Assembly (NCBI RefSeq): GCF_026914265.1
Contig: NC_069123.1
Span: forward strand, 55,253,411-55,317,410
Direction of reading: 5' to 3'
Source: Mya arenaria
Lineage: Eukaryota; Mollusca; Bivalvia; Myida; Myidae
Length of the DNA stretch: 64,000 nt
The notes under the pieces were generated by a model. That model had not been told where the DNA came from and did no database searches. It was given only the letters and a program-made list of their open reading frames with translations. The translations under genes and the position numbers were made by a program. Shown one piece after another: positions 22,750 to 32,718 of the stretch (within the stretch, counting starts at the first letter, position 1; each line of letters starts with the position of its first letter).

Positions 22750-23205
22750 TATTTACACTTCAACTTCCAATCCTTAAATGAACTGCATTTCGGCAACGCA
22801 ACATCTTCGGATATGTTCGGATCGCAATTCATCGCATAACACAATACATGATCTTGTTATTGTTTGTATTGTGTTAGCAGGTCCCGTAAAATATAAATCA
22901 ACATTTAAGAAAGTGCTAAGTTATTAAATTTCAAACGTTTTGTTGCCAAAAGTGTTTCAATTTTATGTTTAAAAGCGATTTCAAGTGGTTGAACTTTTCC
23001 CGCGTTATTGTGACGTCATTTGAAAAAAGTGTTTCCGGTAACAGTCGAGTCGTCCTATTTTCAGAATGGGTAAGAAAGGAATACTGAAAGTTAATCTTAA
23101 ATGAAATGAAGTATTTTTTAACGTTTCTTGAATAAAATAATGAACTATTGGTGTAAATATAAGGAATGAATTGCGGTGTTGATGTCATTATCGGGGATAT
23201 GAACG
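22750..23205. repeat. Dispersed ~450-bp repeat, copy 1 of 2
   Basis: It aligns with 39090-39600 in the same orientation. Shared strings include GGATCGCAATTCATCGCATA, CTTGTTATTGTTTGTATTG, TTCCCGCGTTATT and AAATGAAATGAAGTATTTTT. It lacks ~22 bp near the left end relative to copy 2. Likely a non-autonomous DNA element. Confidence 0.7.
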
Positions 23206-23657
23206 CGATTGGGCTGGTCAAAGTACGCGTTGAGTCCTTCGGACTCGGAAACACTTTACCAGAGGCATCTGGAACCTCGCCGTCTTCAAAATACCGTCCT
23301 CCTGTCCGCACTAATAGCCCTGACCGTGACGGCAAGTATCACCCGTTAGTCATGGTTGACTGTAAGGTTATATAGAATACTATAATGTATAGTATCAGTG
23401 TTCATGCATGGTCTTCCCTAGTTGTTTTGTCCGTAAAAGCAATCACCTGCCTATAGATTTATCAGGAACGATTTGTTTATTTGTACATGAATGTACCTTA
23501 TAAACAAAATACAAAACTTTTAAAACACCACCTTCTTATTGATATGATACGGATACACTTTGGATGACGTCACCCTCGCTGGAACACTCGTTTGTCCCGT
23601 TGGCTTGGTTGGTGGCCGAAGCTGTGAACATAAGGGGATGTTTTTTGTGGCTATGTG

Positions 23658-24131
23658 CAGTGTGTGTATACCACGTGATATATTACGTCATAAATGCTAC
23701 GTCGGAAGGTAACATTTTTGGTTCGAATGATGTATTAAAACAAAGATAATTTTTCTTTTTTTTTCACCATTTTAAATAAAACAAAGGGGAGTGTATGTCG
23801 CTTTAAAAGCTCCACCTTCGTTTTATTACCGGAGTTCGATCAGGTGATTAGTTTCCTCAAACACTTCGCCAAATGTTTCTTAATAATTTTGTGACAGTGC
23901 TCCATCAGGCGGCGATTTTGTGAAAAACGAATGTCCTTTTAAGAAACTAAACTTAAGCAAAGTCTAGTAAAATACCGATGGCGGGGCTATGTTAGTGGCG
24001 TAGACTGCGCCAGGTTTAATTTCAAATGGTGACTAAATAGGAAAGTTATCTTTGTTTAAAGCTTCTTCAAAATATTGCAAATCAACACAGCATTTATGAT
24101 GTAAATTATCACGTGGTATACACACACACTG
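23658..24131. mobile_element. MITE (CAGTGTGTGTATACC family), complete copy
   Basis: Terminal inverted repeats of ~45 bp: CAGTGTGTGTATACCACGTG at the left, and its inverse at the right, extending through CATAAATGCT with a few differences. It has no coding capacity. The sister copy at 16850-18860 is interrupted. Possible target duplication TTGTGGCTA/TTGTGGTTA near both ends is offset by a few bases. Confidence 0.75.
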
Positions 24132-24410
24132 GTTGTGGTTAAAGAAGTCATGATCGTGTCGTTTGAAGGGATGGACAGTATAGAGGACCGTATTCATGTA
24201 GAGGATAATTGTTTGTCTCAGTGCGTAATCGCGACATATTGCACCGAGTGAGCACCAAATCGCATTTCACCACTGACATAGCTACGAGTGAAATATTTAA
24301 TATTGGTGTTCACGAAGTGAAATATATGCGATCGTACACTGAAACCGTTTCCTATTTATCACATGCATAAAAGGATAAGGTGACAGGTACTTGGAGTTTG
24401 TTTGTTGTTG

Positions 24411-24497
24411 TTTGTGTGTTTTTTTTTTTGTTTTTTTTTTGTTGTTGTTGTGTTTTTTTTGTTTTTTTTTTGTTTTTTTTTTTTTGGGGGGGGGGGG
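24411..24497. repeat. T-rich low-complexity tract ending in a G run
   Basis: A (T)nG / GTT mixture followed by thirteen consecutive G. Open frames across it are low-complexity artefacts. Confidence 0.85.
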
Positions 24498-24782
24498 TAT
24501 ATTAAAAACACGCCAACTTATATACCAAAATATTGTAAATCGGGAAAAGTCGCCATTAAAATTGCGCCCCAGGTCACCTGTATGTAACAGTGAAATATCA
24601 ATTAATTATTCATTTGCCGGAAAACATATAATAACGTATAAACATGCGTGATCTATAAATGTAATATGCCTAAACGTACGTCGTGACTAAGCACTTACAT
24701 TTATTGAAGCGCTGTCATTCTGGAAAAAAAACTTGAATAATAATGATAAAACTTTATAACGCGACTTAGATATTTATCATTT

Positions 24783-24864
24783 ATTCGTCACCTTAGTGCA
24801 ATAACTCAATAACTGCATAAAGAAATAGAAGCAGATATTGCGTTCTTGCACTAAGGTGACGAAT
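24783..24864. repeat. Perfect 19-bp inverted repeat, 44-bp loop
   Basis: Left arm ATTCGTCACCTTAGTGCAA (24783-24801); exact inverse at 24846-24864. Could form a hairpin or be a tiny foldback element. Confidence 0.85.
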
Positions 24865-25123
24865 TGTTCTTCCATTAAACATTATTTGATGATCACGAAT
24901 CCGTACCAATTGTAACAACAAACATATTGTTTTCGTAGCCGCTTGGTCTCCTTAACATGTAGTTGTTATTGCTTGGCCGTTCGTGCCAAACACTCATCTA
25001 GCAACGACGGACACAAATAAATTCAGAAATACAAAATATAATTATCATAAATTTGTTCATTTTATTTTATCTAAAGTAACAATGAGATGTTTGTGGAGTA
25101 CAAATTATATTCCGTTATACCGG

Positions 25124-25169
25124 GAACGCTTTCAATGAACGTGGGCGTCATGACGCCATGAAAGCGTTC
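25124..25169. repeat. Nested palindromes beside the 27-bp array
   Basis: GAACGCTTTCA (25124-25134) is inverted at 25159-25169. In the centre is the perfect 14-bp palindrome GGCGTCATGACGCC (25144-25157). The 27-bp array starts right after it. Confidence 0.8.
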
Positions 25170-25174
25170 GTACG

Positions 25175-25713
25175 GTCCTCCACTGTAGATGCGCCATCTC
25201 GATCCTCCACTGTAGATGCGCCATCTTGTTCCTCCACTGTAGATGCGCCATCTCGATCCTCCACTGTAGATGCGCCATCTCGATCCTCCACTGTAGATGC
25301 GCCATCTCGATCCTCCACTGTAGATGCGCCATCTCGATCCTCCACTGTAGATGCGCCATCTTGTTCCTCCACTGTAGATGCGCCATCTCGATCCTCCACT
25401 GTAGATGCGCCATCTCGATCCTCCACTGTAGATGCGCCATCTCGTTCCTCCACTGTAGATGCGCCATCTCGATCCTCCACTGTAGATGCGCCATCTCGAT
25501 CCTCCACTGTAGATGCGCCATCTCGATCCTCCACTGTTGATGCGCCATCTCGATCCTCCACTGTAGATGCGCCATCTTGTTCCTCCACTGTAGATGCGCC
25601 ATCTCGATCCTCCACTGTAGATGCGCCATCTTGATCCTCCACTGTAGATGCGCCATCTCGTTCCTCCACTGTTGATGCGCCATCTCGACCCTCCACTGTA
25701 GATGCGCCATCTC
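25175..25713. repeat. 27-bp minisatellite, ~20 copies
   Basis: The unit contains CACTGTAGATGCGCCATCTC followed by GATCCTC. Variants differ mainly at CGA/TGT/CGT and GTAGAT/GTTGAT. The unit length is a multiple of 3 and lacks stops, so plus and minus frames are all long; none is believed. Confidence 0.92.
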
Positions 25714-26105
25714 GTTCTCTGTTATATACATGTCACAGTGGAGGCGGTTCGTTATTGACCTGATGTGAAAAGGCAATACGATAAGTCATATGTGTATTCT
25801 TAATGATTTGACACATTTTCAGGCACCTTTTGTTATTCAATACAGTAACGACTGGTTGCTTAACCTTCTTAAACCGAGTTTACAGGTTAAAAGAATTATA
25901 ACAATAGTTATTTAAATGTTAGCTATTTTAGTAGAGTGATTGGATAAGAAGCTGGTCATTTCAATTATATCCACAACGCAAACTGTAAAATCATACCAAC
26001 ATTTTTGTAATCAACGGTGCCTGAAGAAAAGTCATGCGTAATGGGTACGGACATTAATAGTTTGTTATCCGCTGAAGTACGAACGTACGATAGGTAAGGG
26101 CACAT

Positions 26106-26640
26106 ACAAGGTGAACACGGTGGCGTCATACAGAGTAAACATGATGGCGTCCTACACAGTAAACACGATGGCGTCATACACAGTGAACACGGCGGTGTCA
26201 TACACAGTGAACACGATGGCATCCAACACAGCGTACACGGTGGCGTCATACACAGTGAACACGGTGGCGTCCTACACAGTGAACACGATGGCGTCATACA
26301 CAGTGAACACGGTGGCGTCATACCCAGCGAACACGGTGGTGTCATACACAGTGAACACGGAGGCGTAATACACAGAGAACACGGTGGCGTCATAGACACA
26401 GTGAACACGGAGGCGTAATACACAATAAACACGGTTTGCGTCATACACAGCGAACTCGGTGGCGTCATACACAGTGAACACGGTGGCGTCATACACAATG
26501 AACACGGTGGCGTCACACACTGTGAACACGGTGGGATCATACACAGTGAACACGGTGGCGTCATACACAGCGAACAAGGTGGCGTCATACACATTAAACA
26601 CGGTTGCGACATACACAGTGAACACTGTGGCCTATTACTG
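26106..26640. repeat. 24-bp minisatellite, ~22 copies
   Basis: Unit GTGAACACGGTGGCGTCATA plus CACA, with scattered substitutions and a few 2-3 bp length changes near 26360-26440. The multiple-of-3 unit gives long artefactual frames on both strands. Confidence 0.92.
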
Positions 26641-26689
26641 TGAACATTGTTGTAATATATACGATGGACTTGGCCGTTACGAAACTCGT

Positions 26690-27600
26690 ATGGAAGACGT
26701 GATGCGTGGCCTTGAGAACAACATCCACGGTGGTATATCTTTTGAAGGTGTGGATGACTTGAGGCGTGTCCTTGGGAACAATATCCTTAGTGGTATGTCT
26801 TTGAAAGGTATGGATGACGTGGTGCGTGTCCTTGTGAACGACATCCTTAGTGGTCTTAGGTAGATTTGTATGACGTGTTGCTTGTCCTTGGGAACATCAT
26901 CCTTAGTGCTATGTCTTTGGTAGGTATGGATTACGTGAGGTGTGTCCTTGTGAACGACATCCTTAGTGGTCTTAGGTAGGAATGGATGACGTGTTACTTG
27001 TCCTTGGGAACACCATCCTTAGTAGTATGTCTTTGGTAGGTATGGATGACATGAAGTGTGTCCTTGGGAACATCATCCTTATTGTTATGTCTTTGGTAGG
27101 TATGGATGACGTGGTGCCTGTCCTTTGGAACATCATCCTTAGTGGTATGTCTTAGGTAGGTATGGTGACGTGTTGCTTGTCCTTGGGAACATCAACCTTA
27201 GTGGTATATCTTTGGTAGGTATGGATGACGTATTGATTGTTCTTGTGAACATCAGCCTTAGTGGTATGTCTTAGGTAGGTATGGTGACGTGTTGCTTGTC
27301 CTTTGGAACACCATCCTTAGTGGCATGTCTTTGGTAGGTATGTATGACGTGAAGTGTGTCCTTGGGAACATCATCCTTAGTGGTATATCTTTGGTAGGTA
27401 TGTATGACGTGAAGTGTGTCCTTGGGAACATCATCCTTAGTGGTATATCTTTGGTAGGTATGGATGACGTGTTGCTTGTCCTTGGGAACAACATCCTTAT
27501 TGGTATGTCTTTGGTAGGTATGGATGACGTGATGCGTGTCCTTGAGAACGACATTCTTAGTGGTATGTCTTTGGTTGGTATTGATAAAGTGAGCATAGTT
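26690..27600. repeat. 60-bp minisatellite, ~15 copies
   Basis: The unit holds GGTATGGATGACGTG, TGTCCTTGGGAACATCATCC and TTAGTGGTATGTCTTTG. Copies near 27340-27480 are closest to each other, suggesting local expansion. Some units have 1-2 bp changes. Open frames across it are artefacts. Confidence 0.9.
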
Positions 27601-28090
27601 GGTTTTATTGATATTTTCGAGGTACGGACGTAGATGTGACAGGTCTGAATCACCTAAATAAAGATAGGAAATGCCGTATACGTCTATTAACCGTTCTACC
27701 AGCTTGAACTTTGTTTTGTTCGCTAACAAATCTCGACAAAATAGGGCAAGTCCATCTTGAACATTATCGCAATTTAAGTCGCGATGGCGTCATTTCATAA
27801 TCTGGCCATTATGCAGCCAATAGGAGCGGGCCAATTTTGATAAAAACCTAAATAAACAAACACAAAATTACGTATTGCATAATTCGGCTATGCAGCATTC
27901 GTCATGATGCTTGCTGACATGTGTCATTCATGTTAATATTTGAAAAGAAAGTTAGTCATTAAGTATTAAAGCTATAAAAATAGGTAATTTAAAGTAGAAA
28001 CATACTTATGAACTCTGAATATTTAACTCAATTATATCTGAGTTTTATGACCTTATCGATAAATGATCGCCAAGTAATTAAAAAAACCTA
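27601..28090. other. Intergenic stretch: nothing recognised
   Basis: AT-rich text between the 60-bp array and the hairpin at 28091. No gene seen. Confidence 0.35.
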
Positions 28091-28177
28091 CGCATGCCAT
28101 TCGGAACTCCTCGGCCATTTTTATCAAAAAATGTTTTTGAGTCAAAATGGCCGAGGAGCTCCGAATGATACGCATGC
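28091..28177. repeat. Hairpin with 24-bp arms (23 of 24 match)
   Basis: Left arm 28098-28121 contains CATTCGGAACTCCTCGGCCA; right arm 28144-28167 is its inverse with one difference. CGCATGC lies outside both arms. Likely the ends of a short foldback element. Confidence 0.82.
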
Positions 28178-28274
28178 AAAGATATGCCATGTATGCATGA
28201 GCAAACGTTGAATGTCACTTTGGGCCAGCCAAGAACTTTCACAAAGCTAGCAATACAGATGCCTAAATAACGAA

Positions 28275-28447
28275 TAAGAAAGCAAGTTGTACAAGTTAGA
28301 ATACAAGATGTACAAGTCAGAAAACAAAATACAAATACGAATGCAAGATGTACAATTCAGAAAAGCAAAATACAAATAAGAAAGCAAAATATCCGAGTCA
28401 GAAAGCAAGTCAAAAAGCAAGATGTACAAGTCAGAAAGCAAGATACA
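28275..28447. repeat. Degenerate ~20-bp tandem repeat
   Basis: CAAGATGTACAAGTCAGAAA-like units repeat irregularly, mixed with AAATACAAATA. Confidence 0.6.
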
Positions 28448-28759
28448 TTTTTTATTTTATACCTTTCAATTTCCAAATACTAAATGCGATGTTAACAATT
28501 TGAAACGCAACCAAAAGGGAAACTTTTTGACTGAACTAGATGTATGTTTGTACATTCCCCTCTGGCAGTTCTTATCAAAAAACGTAAACGATTCGATTGA
28601 TGAATACATAAATATATTGATACATTATTATATCATGCATTTATAGAAATAAATTCAGAAGTGTTTCATTTCGTGTGGAAAATACAAGTTTATGGATTGC
28701 ATACTTTATCCCCAAAAAGCTAAAATGAAGGTATGTACATGTATAGCAATTCTTCTTCT

Positions 28760-28764
28760 TCTTA

Positions 28765-28817
<53 letters not shown>

Positions 28818-28960
28818 GTTATCATCATCATTAATCATCATTATGATTTTGATTATTATGTTTGTAGAAGTAGGTAGTGGTAGTGTTAGTCGTAGTGGTT
28901 GTTGTTGTTGTTGTTGTGGTGTTAGTGGTGGTGGTGGTGGTGGTGGTGGTGGTGGTGGTA
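28760..28960. repeat. Compound trinucleotide microsatellites
   Basis: (ATT)n at 28767-28818, then (GTT)n and (GTG)n at 28897-28960. They yield poly-Asn, poly-Ile and poly-Thr open frames that are not genes. Confidence 0.9.
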
Positions 28961-28978
28961 GAAAAATTAACAGATACT

Positions 28979-29742
28979 TTGTGGACAGGTTGTAAGCAAT
29001 GAATGCCGAGACTTGGCGGGCTTGTCTTAAACAATGGTAGTCGATATTCCGTGAAAAGGTTTAAAAATTGGGGATCGAGAATTGGTAGGTGGGTTTTGTT
29101 CAGTCATTCCGAGACTTGGTAGACATGTGATAAACAATGATAGATTTTGAATAATGGTTGCCGTAACTTGGTTTGCGGAAGATGAACAATGGTTGGCGAA
29201 ACTTGGTGGGGAGGTTTCAAACAATGGCTGCTGTGACTTGGTGGGCGATTTTGAATAAAGTTTGACGTGACATGGTTGGCAGGAGTTGAACCATGGTTGT
29301 CGAGACCTGTTGGACAAATGTTTAACAATAGTTGCCAACACTTGGTGAGTAGATTTCGTACAGTGGCGGTCTCGAAACCTTGTGTGCAGGTTTTGAACGA
29401 TGGGGCCGCGGGACAAGGTTGGCATGTTTTAAACAATGGTTATCGAGATTTGGTGGTCAGGGTTCTAAACAATGGCTGCCGAGACGGACTTTGTTTAGGG
29501 GTTTAACACTAGTTGCCAAGACTTGGTGGGCAGGAGTTGAACAAAAGGATTCCGAGACTTGGTGGGCAGGTTTTTTACAAAAGGCTACCGCGACTTGGAG
29601 GTCAGGTTTCGAACAAACGCTGCAGAGACAGACTTGGTGGACAGGATTAGAACAAAAGGCTACCGAGACTTGGTGGGCAGGTTTTTAACATTGACTGCCG
29701 AGAACTAGTGTGCTGGTTTTTAACAATGGCTGCCGACAAAAA
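28979..29742. repeat. Diverged ~36-bp minisatellite, ~20 copies
   Basis: Units share GAGACTTGGTGGGCAGG, TTTTGAACAA and TGGCTGCC with many substitutions and small length changes, so it is older than the other arrays here. Its right edge abuts a truncated MITE. Confidence 0.82.
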
Positions 29743-29744
29743 AG

Positions 29745-29979
29745 ATCGCAGATTGTTATATTTAAGGTCAAAAATTGATGTTTTATGCATTTTTCTTAAA
29801 CGGTTTAAGCCATAAAACATTAATTTTCATACGGAAATATGAAAATATACGATCTGGTCTTTTGTCAGCAGTCTTATATCACTGGTTTGCTGATATTTAC
29901 GCAAAAACTTGCTCATTCCAATACAAAAAACAAAAAAAAAGCTGTCAAAACGGTAAATCTGTGAGAGTGCAGCTTTAAA
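29745..29979. mobile_element. Left-truncated MITE copy (AAAGCTGCACTCTCAC family)
   Basis: It matches the right two-thirds of 14359-14726 in the same orientation. The right end GAGAGTGCAGCTTTAAA is intact. The left part is lost at the boundary with the ~36-bp array. Confidence 0.75.
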
Positions 29980-32624
29980 CCACTCAAATGTTTGCTTTAT
30001 TATAACCAACGCAAGTTTGGTCTTTATTTAAACTACATACAGGGCATATTGCTTGATTTTATTGTATTCATTGCATATATAATCAAGTGTGTGTAATGTG
30101 CATATAAAATGGATGTAATGATGCCTTTTATCTCTCCTTGAATGCTTACAAATTGCACCAATTTGATTCTAATTCAGAACAAAATCTTTGAAAAAAAGTT
30201 TTGTTTTGCCTAGCTACGCCCCTGAGCCTGCATTGTTATATATTTCAAAGCGAAATAAATGAAAGCCAGAATTTCGTTACTTAGCAACACGGTGAATTTT
30301 TTTATGTAACTCCGACATACAAATGAATTCATCTTACCCCTACAAAGTAGAATCAGATACATATTTTTACTTAAGAAATCCTTAAATAACTGAACGTCTC
30401 AAACAATTATTTAGTGGTAACATGGACCTGGTTTATAGGTCCGTGGTGGTAATGGTCCGAGCGATTTGTACGCTCCTAAGAAATTCTGGGTGACTACGTG
30501 TATTTTACGACGTAGCAAGGAGTATCCATATCGAGGCGGGGCACGCTTAGAGGTTCGGTCTTGTCAGGTTGTGATGCATAGCGCAACATTGGTTTGGACC
30601 ATCTCCGTTTTTAACGCGCGCCACTGTATATGCATTATAGCGCCCTCTCGAGAGGCTGGTAGAACATTTGTTTGTGATGCGAGCACATGCTAACCAGTGT
30701 CGCCTGTGATAACAGAAAATCGCTTCTGGATCACTGATCCGCCTTAAGGGATTCTATAATGAGCCTAAAATATATAATTTGAACGAACAATGGGTGCGGC
30801 AGGCTTTCACTTGAATACACGTTGAGAATGTGCTTCGTCGCAATGAGTTTTCCAATGAATTATGACGCAAAACAGTCCATGGCCAGAGGCTTTTGGTTTT
30901 CAATATATTCGAGTTTTCCTCATAACTTAAACTGATCAATACAAAATAGTTCATTAATTCAATTCATTACATCGTTGATTTGAAATCGTAAACATATCTA
31001 TGTTGGCTTGTAATCCATAAACTTGTATTTTCCACATACAGTAATTTCGGTTAAGGCTTATCAGTACACTGGAATATATCCAAGCGATGCAGGTTAGTAC
31101 TAACACATTATGTGAATATAATGCTTTAGGTATTACAATCTTTATTTATCCTGCTTTTCTATATTTAAGCAAAAAGTTCGATATTAAACTATACTAACTT
31201 TTTTGATCTCATAATTTGATACTTATTTTATATTTATTATAGTTTTATATATTGTTTTATATTTACTCGCATGAACACATAACGGGTGAATATTAACTTC
31301 AAAAACAAGATGAAAACACCAACTTTGAAAGTGGCCGATAGATTAAGAGTGTTGGGCAAAAAATGTACTACGTAAATTTTTGTAAGAGCCTCGTGTCCCG
31401 GAGTTTTGCAATTTGCATAATTTTTGCGGATCGGTTTAATCAAATATGGCATGTTTTTCGATAAAATGCCTGTGAATTTGCATATGGACGTATTCGACGA
31501 GTATGAGTTCTGATAGTCCTTTAATTCAGAAAGGACGGGACAGCGGGAGACAAACATGATACCTGTGCTTATAGACAACCGACACTTACATAACATGTTA
31601 AATTTACATCGCAATCTTGAGTAATAAATATATTAATATGTTTACGCAATATGTAAGTTTGTTTCACAATAAACTTTTAATAACGTTGCTTTAATTATCA
31701 TACAATGCCATTTGTATGATTGCGTTCCTATAGTAACACCCCTTACTGTTACACTAACCTTTGAACATCAGCAAAATGTTTAACTGTTTATAATTCATAG
31801 AACGATATTAAAGTATTATTGACCGTTATTTTGTAGACAAAGTTTTTAAGCAAATGTAAATCACACAACAGTGCGGTTTGGCGCTCGCTTCTTTTATTGG
31901 AGTTAAAATACACAAGCTTTCATTATAAATGTTAATAGCAAATTTTGAATGCACTGGAGTGGAATACGGACAACACAGACAAGTCGTGCGGAGCTCGTTT
32001 GTTTACCATTTATAATACTCGGGGATGTCGTAAGAAGCACGTAAGGCAAAAGTAACGCCCCCGTGTAGACATCGCCACTTCTCCGCCTGTTGTCCGATGT
32101 GTCGTACGGACAACGTTTACCGTGCATGTACCCGGCAAGCTCTACGGGGCTTCGTGGTGTTCCAAATTCACAAGGTCATCGTGCGATGCACGAACAATCT
32201 CCACCGGGGTCCTCCCGAGCTTCTCCCGACTTCGAAATTTTCTCCGATTTCGGCGAAACATTTCCACCGAGTCTCTGAGTCTTTTATTAGTTTAAAAAAA
32301 ACTCGTACAATTCATGCAAGAGTCAACGATATCCGTACAAACACCGTGCGATTTTGCCCAAAAATATGTCTAAAGGGGTGTTCTGTAACCTTTGATAAGT
32401 TTAGTTTCTTCCCTTTACTAGTGAATACCATTGATTACAAAGGTATCATTTTACATCTCTAGTGAAATATTTTAGTGTGTTGAACTCGAAATCAACATTA
32501 AAATCCAACAAAATAAGCTGATGTTACTAGTTAAACATTAGGATTTACCATTAATCAATCCGCCACTGCCCTTATTTAGACAACAGACAAATATTATGAT
32601 AACTATTTTTACTATTATTTTCAG
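29980..32624. other. Region upstream of the VWA signal exon: nothing firm
   Basis: 30420-30740 and 31960-32280 are richer in CG dinucleotides than their surroundings and may hold promoter or 5' exon sequence of the VWA gene. However, I found no phase-0 first exon with an ATG that I trust. Open frames at 30466-30693 and 32097-32462 show no domain. Confidence 0.3.
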
Positions 32625-32718
32625 GTTCATAGAAAGAATTCCAGGCAGATACTGGACCGTTTGGTGCTACTGGCGGGGGTTGCCTTGTATCTCACATATC
32701 TTCCTCAGGCTGGAGCAT
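32625..32718 (+). CDS. VWA gene: signal-peptide exon
   Basis: Acceptor TTATTTTCAG, donor GTTAGT, phase 0 in and 1 out. It encodes VHRKNSRQILDRL, then the hydrophobic core VLLAGVALYLTYL and PQAGAC, with a likely cleavage after AGA. There is no ATG in frame in this exon. Confidence 0.7.

Noticed and set aside
25132-25776. Overlapping 214-, 182-, 158- and 104-codon frames on both strands
   Set aside because: Produced by a 27-bp tandem unit; several frames open at once on both strands is the mark of an artefact.
25965-26863. Long frames with repeated TPPCSLCM- or NTVASYTV-like residues
   Set aside because: Produced by the 24-bp array; no start context, splice sites or neighbouring exons.
27258-27729. 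131- and 152-codon minus frames
   Set aside because: Shadows of the 60-bp array.
28641-29034. Poly-Asn, poly-Ile and poly-Thr frames
   Set aside because: Trinucleotide microsatellite read-through.
30466-30693. 75-codon plus frame in a locally CG-richer stretch
   Set aside because: No domain, leader or splice support; may be repeat or promoter-like DNA.
32097-32462. 121-codon plus frame as a first exon of the VWA gene
   Set aside because: No donor in the needed phase 0 that I can support, and the protein has no leader or domain.
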